Part shown: positions 8,439 through 15,750 of the stretch, in pieces
Layout: each line of letters starts with the position of its first letter
How positions within the stretch are numbered: the stretch's first letter is position 1
Origin: SYOC01 sp050185455
Lineage (GTDB): Bacteria; Desulfobacterota; Binatia; Bin18
DNA length: 21,758 bases
Reading direction: 5' to 3'
Assembly (NCBI GenBank): GCA_050185455.1
Contig: JBFWZL010000028.1
Coordinates: forward strand, 1-21,758
Made by a program: the position numbers and the translations under genes
The notes under the pieces: generated by a model
Seen by the model: only the letters and a program-made list of their open reading frames with translations
Databases searched by the model: none
Told to the model about the DNA's origin: nothing

Positions 8439-9770
8439 TCAAGGCTCTTGTTTTTGCCCAGGGGCATAGCCAGGCGCAAGACTCAAGCGAGCAAGCGATG
8501 GTTCCGTAGTCACCCAGGCGGCGCCAGCTCCCACAAGCAACACAGCGATGAACAAGAAGAACGCCCAGTGGTAATTTCCCGTGCTGTCGTAGATAGCCCC
8601 GGCTATTATTGGCCCCACGGCTCCGCCTAGACTGGCCGCCACTGTGCCCAAGACACCGGCGATGGCTCCAAAAGCTCGCAAACCAAAATCATGACCGATG
8701 ACCAGCGGCCAGAGAACCACGAGTCCGCCATAACCCAGTCCGAAGAGAAAGACAAAAGCTGTAACCGCCCACAAGCCTAAGGCATTGAGATATAGTAGAA
8801 ATCCAATCCCGGATGCTTGCATGAGCAGGCAGAGCGACAACATCGGATGAAGATAGCGTGCATGTTCGCTGGCCCAGCCGACCGCCAGTCGCCCACCCAT
8901 ACTTATACCCAAAGTAATCCCGCCAATCGCTGAAGCCGATTCGAGCGTAAAACCGGCATCCTGCAGAGCCGCAACTTGATGCGCGATCATCGCCAACCCA
9001 ACCATTAGTCCAGCGCAGAACGCCACTCCTAATAGCCAGAAGGTTGAAGTAAAGAGCGCTGCCTTCAGCGTCCAGTCTTCTGGTTCTAAGCGATTCTCTC
9101 CTTCTGCTTTGGTCGCATTGTTCGTAGGATTGCCTTGCCCTAGCGGTGTTAGGCCTCTTTCTCCTGGGGTATTAGTAAGAAAGAACCAAACCAGGGGTAA
9201 CATTCCGCCCAGGGCGAGACCTGCCAGCCCCAGGTATGCGCTCCGCCAGCTATAGGTGTCGATCAGAAATCCAGAGAGCGGCACGAGGAGAAGCCCGCCG
9301 CCGCCACCGCCGACCAGGGCGAGGCCCATCGCCAGGCCTCTTTTTGCCACAAACCATTGCGAAACGGCCTTCCCTATCGTTGCCGGGCCAATTCCTCCTA
9401 AGCCCACGCCCAGAATAAAGTACAAAGTGTAAAAAGCGATCAGACTGCTCACCACGCTTAAGAGCACCAGAGCAATGCCATCGATAAGAGCACTTAGGAG
9501 AAAGACTACCCTGACGCCTCGACGGTCTGAGAGCCATCCCCACAAGGGCAGCGTCAACCCGGCAGCGAGTAAATAGAGCGAGAACGCGCCGGCGGTTTCC
9601 GCCCGGGTCCAACCGAACTCTTGCGAAAGGGGTTTGAGAAAAGCAGAAAAAATGTAGGTGAACCCCCCGTCGATGATAGAAATAAAAAAAAGGACGCTAA
9701 CGATAACCCAGCCGTAGAAGAAACGTCCAGCCTTGATCGGCGTCCCATTGTGCGTTGCCTCGGTATCCAT
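8439..9770 (-). CDS. Major facilitator superfamily transporter
   Basis: A 443-residue inner-membrane protein with about 12 hydrophobic segments, including FYGWVIVSVLFFISIIDGG at the N-terminus and an intracellular loop GWLSDRRGVR between helices 2 and 3, the MFS signature. The second half repeats the pattern (GRLAVGWASEHARYLHPM). The N-terminal segment and overall layout resemble the oxalate/formate antiporter-like (monocarboxylate) branch, so an organic anion is the most likely substrate. The charged stretch around residues 205-230 is the central cytoplasmic loop. The ATG at 9770 lies just before the initial charged tail. It is transcribed divergently from the crotonase gene at 9865 across ~95 bases, so the two may share a control region. 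Confidence 0.9.
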   Translation of the reverse strand: MDTEATHNGTPIKAGRFFYGWVIVSVLFFISIIDGGFTYIFSAFLKPLSQEFGWTRAETAGAFSLYLLAAGLTLPLWGWLSDRRGVRVVFLLSALIDGIALVLLSVVSSLIAFYTLYFILGVGLGGIGPATIGKAVSQWFVAKRGLAMGLALVGGGGGGLLLVPLSGFLIDTYSWRSAYLGLAGLALGGMLPLVWFFLTNTPGERGLTPLGQGNPTNNATKAEGENRLEPEDWTLKAALFTSTFWLLGVAFCAGLMVGLAMIAHQVAALQDAGFTLESASAIGGITLGISMGGRLAVGWASEHARYLHPMLSLCLLMQASGIGFLLYLNALGLWAVTAFVFLFGLGYGGLVVLWPLVIGHDFGLRAFGAIAGVLGTVAASLGGAVGPIIAGAIYDSTGNYHWAFFLFIAVLLVGAGAAWVTTEPSLARLSLAPGYAPGQKQEP

Positions 9771-9864
9771 TGCCCTGCTCTTTACGCGCTTCTGCTATTG
9801 GCATGCAAGAGGGTTCTGGATAGGGTGCTGGGGTATCATCAAGGAAGGAGAAGAAAACAACTTC

Positions 9865-10683
9865 ATGGAAACTCTACGTTACGAACGAACCAGGCACGTG
9901 GGCTGGCTGCGTCTGAATCGCCCGCAGAAACTCAACGCTATGACCGCCCAGATGTGGGATGAGATGCGCGCGTTGGGTCAGGAGCTGCGGAATGATCCGG
10001 AGATCCGTGCATTGGTGGTGATCGGCGAAGGACGGTCGTTTTCCACCGGCATCGACACCTCACAATTCGGCGGCAACCTGCTAGGCGCCGCGGACTCCAA
10101 AACGCCGGCCAGCAAAGAGAAGACGGACGATCCTCTGGTCGCCGCCATCCTGCGCACGCAAGAAGCTTTCACGTGGCTCGAAGAAGCGCCCTATCCGACA
10201 ATCGCCGCCGTGCGTGGGCATGCTTTGGGAGCGGGCATGCAGCTCGCCCTTGCGTGTGACATCCGCGTCGTCGCTCGCGGCTCACAATTCGGTCTGCTTG
10301 AGCATCGTTATGGCCTTCTACCTGATCTTGGCGGCACGCAACGTCTTCCCCGCCTGGTGGGCGCTGGGAAAGCAAAAGAACTGATCTTTACCGCCAAGAT
10401 CATCGACGCAGAAGAAGCTCAGCGGCTCGGCATGGTCGAACAACTTGTTGACGACAACATCTTGGAGAAGACCGCGATAGAATTAGCTGAGCACATTGCG
10501 GCGCAGCCACCGCTGGCAGTGCGTTATGCGAAACGCGCCGTAGACGCTGCGCTCGATGTGCCGACGCGAGAAGGCTTGCGTCTGGAAGCCGAAGGTCAAG
10601 CCGTCTGCATTCGCTCTGACGACTTCAAGGAAGCCCTCCGCGCCTACAAAGAACGGCAAACGCCGCAGTACAAGGGACGGTAA
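9865..10683 (+). CDS. Enoyl-CoA hydratase/isomerase (crotonase) family protein
   Basis: A 272-residue crotonase-fold enzyme acting on acyl-CoA thioesters. The start is the ATG at 9865; the 44 codons of open frame before it run through the intergenic region and encode nothing typical. GEGRSFSTGIDTSQF (55-68) forms the first oxyanion-hole strand and AVRGHALGAGMQLALACD (115-132) the second, followed by FGLLEHRYGLLPDLGGTQRL. Of the two catalytic glutamates of classical hydratases, the first corresponds to Q126 and the second to E146. The loss suggests it is not a standard 2-enoyl-CoA hydratase and may be an isomerase, hydrolase or lyase of the superfamily. It is divergent from the MFS transporter. 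Confidence 0.9.
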   Translation: METLRYERTRHVGWLRLNRPQKLNAMTAQMWDEMRALGQELRNDPEIRALVVIGEGRSFSTGIDTSQFGGNLLGAADSKTPASKEKTDDPLVAAILRTQEAFTWLEEAPYPTIAAVRGHALGAGMQLALACDIRVVARGSQFGLLEHRYGLLPDLGGTQRLPRLVGAGKAKELIFTAKIIDAEEAQRLGMVEQLVDDNILEKTAIELAEHIAAQPPLAVRYAKRAVDAALDVPTREGLRLEAEGQAVCIRSDDFKEALRAYKERQTPQYKGR

Positions 10684-10728
10684 GTAAGGAACGAGGAATG
10701 AGTAAGAGGGAACGAGGCTGTGTGACAC

Positions 10729-10818
10729 GTCGTGTGTTGCGTATTTCGTGTCCCTACAGTCCATTGTCCTTATCTTCCATCTGGCGCCCGGTGTGTTACG
10801 TTCCACGCAGCACGCGAC
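10729..10818. repeat. Long-range inverted repeat upstream of the sulfurtransferase gene
   Basis: The 14-base arm GTCGTGTGTTGCGT (10729-10742) can pair with ACGCAGCACGCGAC (10805-10818) in RNA with two G-U wobbles and no mismatch. A few further pairs form inside the loop. It lies in the 219-base gap before the sulfurtransferase gene and could be a dispersed intergenic repeat or a structured leader. Confidence 0.4.
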
Positions 10819-10902
10819 ACGTTTCAGGTCTCCAATCCTCTTGCGAGCCCTTGTGACGCGCATTAAAGTCCGGAAACACGGCAACGATAAAGGAGAAGAG
10901 CC

Positions 10903-11727
10903 ATGGCAGACCAAGGTTATGCACGACCAGAGATGCTCGTCAGCACAGAATGGCTGGCGGCCCACCTACAAGACGCTACCTTGCGTATTGTTGATTGTGA
11001 CAACCGCGACGCGTATCGGCGCGCTCATATTCCCGGCGCGCTCACGTTTCGTGGTCATCAATATCTCAAAGAAAAAGAAGGAGCCTTGCATATCATGGGT
11101 CCGGAACAGTTTGCCGAAACTATGGGGGCGCTAGGCATAGGTAATGACACACTCGTCATTGCTTATGACGGGTTCAGCAGTCTCTATGCCGCCCGGTTTT
11201 GGTGGGCGCTCACCTATTACGGCCACACTCAGGTAAAAGTGCTGAATGGTGGCTGGGACAAATGGTTGGCGGAAGGACGCCCCGCCACGACTGCCGAACC
11301 GCGCCCTCCCAAGGCAACTTTCACGCCTCGTGTTCAAGAAGAGTTCATGGCTCGCTGGGATTACGTACGCGACTCAATCAATCAACCGGGTCGTGTATTG
11401 CTTGATGTCCGTTCTGATGGAGAATGGACGGGAGAAAATGCGCGCGGCACGAAGCGCGGTGGGCGCATCCCCGGCGCCGTCCATCTCGAATGGCTTCACT
11501 ACATCGACAGCAAAACAAAAGAATTCAAGCCTGCGGTTGAGTTGCGCGCCATGTTCGACAAAATCGGGGTCAAACCGGAGAATGAAATCATCACCTATTG
11601 ACAGGGTGGCATCCGTGCGGCGCACGGACTCTTTACTCTTCGACTCCTCGGCTTCGATAAGGTGCGCAATTACGATGCGTCTTGGGGCGAGTGGGGCAAC
11701 CGTGAAGATCTTCCTTTGGAGAAGTAA
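10903..11727 (+). CDS. Two-domain sulfurtransferase (rhodanese) with predicted selenocysteine at the active site
   Basis: A tandem rhodanese of the thiosulfate/3-mercaptopyruvate sulfurtransferase type. The ATG at 10903 has AGGAG eight bases upstream. Residues ~10-125 form the inactive first domain (RIVDCDNRDAYRRAHIPGA; LNGGWDKWLAEG). Residues ~145-274 form the catalytic domain (VLLDVRSDGEW; GRIPGAVHLEW). The active-site loop should read Y-C-Q-G-G-x-R-A; here Tyr232 is followed by UGA (11599-11601) and then QGGIRAAHG. The same frame continues 41 residues with family-typical sequence (GFDKVRNYDASWGEW) to TAA at 11725-11727, giving 274 residues with Sec233. A perfect 7-bp hairpin begins 10 bases after the UGA. 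Conventional gene calling would stop at 232 residues and lose the active site. A nonsense mutation is the alternative, but the hairpin and a second selenoprotein in the window argue against it. Confidence 0.85.
11602..11628 (+). promoter_or_regulatory. Predicted bacterial SECIS element of the sulfurtransferase gene
   Basis: Directly behind the UGA, TCCGTGC (11612-11618) and GCACGGA (11622-11628) form a perfect 7-bp stem with loop GGC. Seventeen bases separate the UGA from the loop and the first loop base is G. Both match the known features of bacterial SECIS elements that recruit SelB (a loop roughly 16-37 bases after UGA, with G among the first two loop bases). Confidence 0.72.
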
Positions 11728-12592
11728 TTCCTCGGCCTTTTTATCCCTCAAAAGACTCAGTATATTGCTGAGTCTTTTTGCTTTGCTGAACTGGTGGACA
11801 AGCGCCGCGGTTGCCCAGGATAAGGGGCAAGGAACGCTTGTCATTTCCGTGAATAAAAAGACGGATCAACAAAGCGAAGTTGGGGTGTCAATCCTCACTC
11901 AAGACACAAAAGCACTGGTTGCGACCGCGCATCTTGGCGTTCCGGTTCACCTTCCTGCTGGAACATACCGAATCGAATTTGTCATTCTTGGCGGTCAAGT
12001 CACGCGTGAGAACGTCTTAGTCAAAACTGGTCGCACGAGCACGGTCATTATTAGCAATGTTGCGGCGTTGCGGGTGAACGTGCTGGATACAAACGGAAAC
12101 GATCTCGGCATCGGCGTTGAGGTTTACGACAGCGCGATAGGACAGCAATTGGGGGCGTTTCTCAGCGGAGAAACGATTCTTTCCCGCCCTGGAGTTGTCG
12201 ATGTGAAAATTGCAGTTCCTCCCCAGTCACAATGGATACGCAAAGTGGAGTTACAGGCCAATGCTCTCGCGTATTTTGATTTCCACCAGCAAGCCCAGAG
12301 TGAACTCGTAGTCCGTCCGACTCTTAACGGGCGGGATGCCAGTGCATTCACCCAGGTGATCATTTCCATTGCCGGTGAGAATAAAGAACTCGCTCGCAGC
12401 GAGCCGGGCCAAGTGCACCGTTTCGGTCTCACTTCAGGAACCTATGACATCCTTGTCATGAATCCTACCGGTTCAGGAAAACCCTTTGTTCAGGATCGAG
12501 TCGAACTCAAGGGAGAAGGGCTCACGGAAAAAGATGTCCCGCTCGACAAAGAGCGCGTACCGAGCGAGGCTAAGAAAGCGCAAACGCTGTAG
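11702..12592 (+). CDS. Secreted beta-rich protein of unknown function
   Basis: About 296 residues when started at the GTG at 11702; an ATG at 11675 adds nine codons. Residues 17-38 form a Sec signal peptide (KR, then ILLSLFALL and an A-V-A cleavage site before Q39). The exported part looks like consecutive beta-sandwich or PEGA-like modules: VPVHLPAGTYRIEFVILGG, then TVIISNVAALRVNVLD, later HRFGLTSGTYDILVMNPTG, each ending in a 'G-T-Y-x-I' turn strand. No enzyme motif was seen. The start overlaps the end of the extended sulfurtransferase gene by 26 bases, and a terminator-like hairpin falls within the signal-peptide codons. The open frame continues back to 11246, but that part is the sulfurtransferase gene in another frame. 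Function is unknown; an envelope or extracellular binding role is possible. Confidence 0.75.
   Translation: MKIFLWRSNSSAFLSLKRLSILLSLFALLNWWTSAAVAQDKGQGTLVISVNKKTDQQSEVGVSILTQDTKALVATAHLGVPVHLPAGTYRIEFVILGGQVTRENVLVKTGRTSTVIISNVAALRVNVLDTNGNDLGIGVEVYDSAIGQQLGAFLSGETILSRPGVVDVKIAVPPQSQWIRKVELQANALAYFDFHQQAQSELVVRPTLNGRDASAFTQVIISIAGENKELARSEPGQVHRFGLTSGTYDILVMNPTGSGKPFVQDRVELKGEGLTEKDVPLDKERVPSEAKKAQTL
11750..11779 (+). terminator. Intrinsic-terminator-like hairpin after the sulfurtransferase gene
   Basis: AAAAGACTCAG (11750-11760), loop TATATTG and CTGAGTCTTTT (11768-11778) form a perfect 11-bp stem ending in five T. It begins 23 bases after the TAA at 11725-11727, as expected for the sulfurtransferase transcript, yet lies within the signal-peptide codons of the overlapping secreted protein gene. 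Confidence 0.7.
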
Positions 12593-12598
12593 TTGTAC

Positions 12599-13288
12599 TT
12601 AATAAAAGAAAGGCAGTAGTAGCCAAGTACGTGACTGATACGCCAGGAACTCAGTTCCGAAAGTTTTCTGTAAAAGCTGCTCTTCATCACGTATTCGCCA
12701 GAGCGTTCCAGCGAGATACAGCGGTAACGCCACCCATACGAGCTTGCTGCGAAATACCAGGAAAATACCAGGAACGGCAAGGAGCGACCCCGTATAGATT
12801 GGGTGCCGCACCCAGCGATAGAGTCCGGTAGTCACCAGATAGTGCTCTTTTTGAATAGCGACAAACGTAGAAAACAACGGTCCGAGCTGGGACATCGCTA
12901 CGACACGAATGCCCGCGCCTACTACAACACAACCGAGACCGAGATAACGAAGCGCATCGGATTCAGACCACACCCATATGTCGTTCCTGTCCGCATACGG
13001 TAAAAACCAAAGGCTGACGCCAATGGCAAGCAACGCGGCAAACGTTGGCCATCTTTGTCGTCGCACTTCCTGTTGTCCGCCCTCAAACAGCTCAAAGGGG
13101 ACAAATAAAAGCACCAACACATTCAGCGCTAGAACGCCGATAAACAGCACCCGTGCTGGATGGTCGAGTAATCCCTGCCGATCTCCCCATCCTTGGATCA
13201 TTAGAATGAGCGCAATCAACAACAGGAAAACGAGCTGGAAGTTTTTAAGTGGGGTAGACGTCTGTAATGGCGCCTTCGAGGGAGGCAT
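12599..13288 (-). CDS. Isoprenylcysteine carboxyl methyltransferase-like membrane protein
   Basis: A 229-residue integral membrane protein with hydrophobic segments in the N-terminal half (FQLVFLLLIALILMI; VLFIGVLALNVLVLLFVPF; FAALLAIGVSLWFLPY). The C-terminal catalytic region has the pattern of the isoprenylcysteine/phospholipid methyltransferase family: LVTTGLYRWVRHPIYTG (with R-H-P at 161-163), then LYLAGTLWRIRDEEQLL, with the E-E pair near 203-204. These residues bind SAM and the head group. In bacteria the family methylates lipids or small lipophilic acceptors; the acceptor here is unknown. The ATG at 13288 has GAGG six bases upstream and overlaps the end of the preceding small gene by 44 bases, so translation may be coupled. 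A TTG at 13300 is an alternative start. It ends six bases from the convergent secreted protein gene. Confidence 0.85.
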   Translation of the reverse strand: MPPSKAPLQTSTPLKNFQLVFLLLIALILMIQGWGDRQGLLDHPARVLFIGVLALNVLVLLFVPFELFEGGQQEVRRQRWPTFAALLAIGVSLWFLPYADRNDIWVWSESDALRYLGLGCVVVGAGIRVVAMSQLGPLFSTFVAIQKEHYLVTTGLYRWVRHPIYTGSLLAVPGIFLVFRSKLVWVALPLYLAGTLWRIRDEEQLLQKTFGTEFLAYQSRTWLLLPFFY

Positions 13289-13469
13289 ACCATTCCTCAA
13301 AAGGAATATCCGCTGGAACGATGATCTCTAGTTTTCCGTTGCTGAGACGCTTCACACCCCCACCTCCTTGAGGTCGCAAGGGAATGATCACCGCTTCGCG
13401 GGAAATCTCCATGCGATCGAGGATTTCAAAAATTCTTTCAATCTGTGCGAGTTGTACGCCTTGAGGCAT
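13245..13469 (-). CDS. Small conserved-looking protein of unknown function
   Basis: A 74-residue protein not recognised by family. It has an amphipathic N-terminal helix (QLAQIERIFEILDRM), then a strand AVIIPLRPQGGGGVKRLSNG and an acidic C-terminus (DIPFEEWYASLEG). The start is taken at the ATG 13469 because it lies five bases after the stop of the upstream zinc ribbon gene; the longer open frame back to 13595 would cover that gene. The C-terminus overlaps the start of the methyltransferase-like gene by 44 bases. The arrangement suggests all three are cotranscribed. Confidence 0.6.
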   Translation of the reverse strand: MPQGVQLAQIERIFEILDRMEISREAVIIPLRPQGGGGVKRLSNGKLEIIVPADIPFEEWYASLEGAITDVYPT

Positions 13470-13474
13470 GGGGT

Positions 13475-13699
13475 CTATCGGCTCAACAGGGGAATTGCGG
13501 CGGCAAGCACGAGTACGCCAGCGCCAATTGCAACTAGCACTCCCCACAACGCTGCGGGACGCCGCAATGCTAACGGCGCGCCACAATGTACACAACTAGA
13601 GAGGAACTCTCCTCCCGTGAGATAAATACGATTCCATTTATGACATGAGGGGCACCGGGGCTTTGGAACGCGGCGAAAAAGGTTTGCAAGCGGCGGCAC
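13475..13699 (-). CDS. Small zinc ribbon protein with one membrane helix
   Basis: A 74-residue protein with two CxxC pairs (C16-x2-C19 and C36-x2-C39), spaced as in a zinc ribbon, followed by one strongly hydrophobic segment (ALWGVLVAIGAGVLVLAAAI, about 50-69). It resembles membrane-anchored zinc ribbon proteins of unknown role. The only reasonable start is the GTG at 13699; an ATG shortly upstream is out of use because a TAG follows it in frame. It begins the small cluster with the 74-residue unknown (five-base gap) and the methyltransferase-like gene. Confidence 0.65.
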   Translation of the reverse strand: MPPLANLFRRVPKPRCPSCHKWNRIYLTGGEFLSSCVHCGAPLALRRPAALWGVLVAIGAGVLVLAAAIPLLSR

Positions 13700-13878
13700 T
13701 AGAAATACATCCTTAAGTTTTTCGGCATCGTACCATGTGACTTTTGTGGCGTCGAGGAGGCCAGGCTAGCGTAGTCAACGTACAAGTGCGCGCCATCTGG
13801 AAGAGATCGAAGCCAGACGTCCAATCACAGGGACAGCCCACAGGGGCGGGGGAGCGCACAGATGGGCTGCCTTTGCTT

Positions 13879-15015
13879 TTAATCCATCCGATAGAGCCGT
13901 TTGGCATTATCGAACACGATCTTTTGCGTGACCTCAGACGGGACCTTGGCGAAGTCTTTTTTAATAATCTCAAGTGAATGCGGCCAGGTAGAATCGGTAT
14001 GTGGAAAGTCTGACGCCCACATGTAATTATCCGCCCCAAAGTAATCCCATGTTGATGGGCCGATTGGGTCATCTTGAAAGGTTGCGTACAGATTCCGCTT
14101 AATATACTCGCTTGGAGCCATGGGCAGTGGACTCTTGTTGAAGAAACGGAACTTCTCCCACGCATGGTCTGCGCGGTACATGTAGTGCGGTAACCAGCCG
14201 GTATCGTTCTCGGCAGAGACGATGATCAGCTTGGGAAAGCGCTCTAGCACGCCGCTAAAAAGAATGTCGGTGATCGATTGCTGCACCTCATGGATCAAGC
14301 GCATATACCCGACTTCCGTGCCGGCGCGTCGCTGACGACGCTGTTTGTTTTCACTATTATCGGCGGCTTTCCTCTCCTGGTTCCCTTTTTTACTAGTGAC
14401 GACATGCAGACTGATTGGCATCTGCAAATCCTGTGCTGCCGCCCAGAAAGGGTCATAGTCCGTGCTGCTATATGGATATTCTTTTGGCGGTGACCCCCAG
14501 ATCATTGCGCCGCGCATACCTTTTTTTGCACAACGTTCGAGTTCTTTGATGCCAGCCTGAATGTCTTCTAGGGAAATGAGGGCGATGCCGAAGAGCCGCT
14601 TCGGATTGTGACTGCAAAATTCAGCAACCCAATCATTGTAGGCAGCAAAACACGCCTGTTGAAACCCGGCGTCATCCAAACCGAAGAGCGACATGCCGAG
14701 CGTGGTGTACAATACTTCCGCTTCCACGCCGTCAATGTCTTGGTCTTTAATACGCTCCACGGGATCCCAGCCACTCGGGCGGGCGCCTTCATAGCCTTTT
14801 TCCCAGGCCTTCGGCAAATCTTCCGGTTTGTTCCCGGCGGCAAAGCCACCGGCGACGGGAAACGGTCTAATGCCTTCGACGACGAAGAAGTACCCTTTCT
14901 TGCCCTCGTGTCCCTGAATCACTTTAGGAGCGCGGTCTTTATATCTGTTATCGAGACGCTCTTGCCATAAGTCTGGCGGTTCCATCATGTGAGAATCCGC
15001 GGAAATAATATGCAT
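13879..15015 (-). CDS. Metal-dependent amidohydrolase (amidohydrolase-2 / ACMSD-like TIM barrel)
   Basis: A 378-residue TIM-barrel hydrolase or decarboxylase of the family that includes aminocarboxymuconate-semialdehyde decarboxylase. The N-terminus reads IISADSHMMEPPDLW, the form of strand 1 with D-x-H and a Glu in place of H-x-H. ISLHVVTSKKG (H203) is the strand-5 histidine region and MWASDFPHTDSTWP (D336) the strand-8 aspartate. E269 lies in LIIVSAENDTGW. The ATG at 15015 has AGGAG eight bases upstream. It lies 133 bases behind the UGSC selenoprotein gene on the same strand and likely shares its operon. The substrate is unknown; an aromatic or carboxylated catabolite would fit. Confidence 0.88.
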   Translation of the reverse strand: MHIISADSHMMEPPDLWQERLDNRYKDRAPKVIQGHEGKKGYFFVVEGIRPFPVAGGFAAGNKPEDLPKAWEKGYEGARPSGWDPVERIKDQDIDGVEAEVLYTTLGMSLFGLDDAGFQQACFAAYNDWVAEFCSHNPKRLFGIALISLEDIQAGIKELERCAKKGMRGAMIWGSPPKEYPYSSTDYDPFWAAAQDLQMPISLHVVTSKKGNQERKAADNSENKQRRQRRAGTEVGYMRLIHEVQQSITDILFSGVLERFPKLIIVSAENDTGWLPHYMYRADHAWEKFRFFNKSPLPMAPSEYIKRNLYATFQDDPIGPSTWDYFGADNYMWASDFPHTDSTWPHSLEIIKKDFAKVPSEVTQKIVFDNAKRLYRMD

Positions 15016-15148
15016 GAAAGTTTCTCCTTACATGGATATAAGCGGAAAAATGTAAACTGCCGTACTGACCCGTTCCGCGGGCAATGGTATTGCCCGCTTA
15101 AACAGGTTGTCGAGAAGTCGATCGTGTGCCGTTGGTGAGACAAGCTCT

Positions 15149-15697
15149 CTAGGAAGCAGCCGCTTGTAGTTCTTCCGCTACGAGTTTGGCGACGACCATG
15201 TCAATCACCGCATCTGCTCTTGACCAGATTTCCTCTTTCGTCAACGGCACGATCGGGTGTGGAACCGCCACGACTTCATACTGCGGAATACCCAGATTTT
15301 TACACTGTACGCGCGCGGCGGCGACGAACTCCGTTGTCGAGATATTCGCGGTGGGAATCCCATTTTCTTCAAAGTAGGCGACATCGTGCGAACTGCACGA
15401 AATGCACGATCCTCAAGAGCTGACGGCTTCGACCACTCCGTGGCAGCGTGAGAGAATGTCTTTGCGCACTTCGGGCTTGGCCATGCGAGTGGGAGATGGT
15501 TTCGCATGCCGGACTACTGTAGCTACCCCGTAACGATCTTTGAGCAACGTTTCGAGGCGATCAAGGAACATGTTGCTGTTGGGAAACCCAATATCCAGCA
15601 GGGCGATCGTTTTCCCGCGGAGACTGACCAGGCGCGGAGCGAGCGGCTTTTGCGCCTTACCGCCATAACCAATAGGGTTGAGTAGTTCTTCCGCCAT
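15149..15697 (-). CDS. UGSC-family selenoprotein
   Basis: A 182-residue protein read through an in-frame UGA. The ATG at 15697 has AGGAGG seven bases upstream. The N-terminal half contains GKTIALLDIGFPNSNMFLDRL and VVRHAKPSPTR. The UGA (15415-15413) encodes residue 95 in the order S-S-U-G-S-C-I-S-C, the motif that gives the UGSC (seleno)protein family its name; members have Sec or Cys at the first position and are thought to be redox proteins. The frame then continues in family style (HDVAYFEENGIPTANIS; VPHPIVPLTKEEI) to TAG at 15151-15149. A SECIS-like hairpin follows the UGA. A standard gene caller would report a 94-residue fragment. It lies between an unrecognised protein gene (upstream) and the amidohydrolase gene (downstream). 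Its function is not established. Confidence 0.92.
15384..15412 (-). promoter_or_regulatory. Predicted SECIS element of the UGSC gene
   Basis: On the minus strand TCGTGC (15400-15395) pairs with GCACGA (15389-15384) around loop AGTTC. Eighteen bases separate the UGA from the loop, and G is the second loop base, matching the known bacterial SECIS pattern. A second copy of ATCGTGC just before allows an alternative, longer-loop pairing. Confidence 0.78.
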
Positions 15698-15750
15698 AGT
15701 AGGTCCTCCTTTAGCAGAAACACTGACAGTCAATAGTGCAATTGAAGAAG

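Noticed and set aside
10483..10965. 160-codon minus-strand frame antisense to the crotonase gene
   Set aside because: Runs through the crotonase gene and intergenic repeat with shadow-like composition; no family signal.
11599..11601. UGA as a true stop, making the sulfurtransferase a pseudogene
   Set aside because: The frame downstream keeps family sequence with no other lesion, the UGA is exactly at the catalytic Cys, a SECIS-like hairpin follows, and another selenoprotein is nearby. Not formally excluded without sequencing support.
11246..11674. Long upstream extension of the secreted protein frame
   Set aside because: This segment overlaps the sulfurtransferase gene in another frame and has the Ser/Arg-rich composition of a shadow frame. 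The signal peptide sets the true start near 11702 (or 11675).
13834..13869. CAGCCCA/TGGGCTG inverted repeat after the amidohydrolase gene
   Set aside because: Seven-base stem with a loop of 22 bases and no T run; too weak to call a terminator.
15241..15507. 88-codon minus frame within the UGSC gene
   Set aside because: It is a different frame covering the UGSC C-terminal half; the frame after UGA gives the recognisable UGSC sequence.
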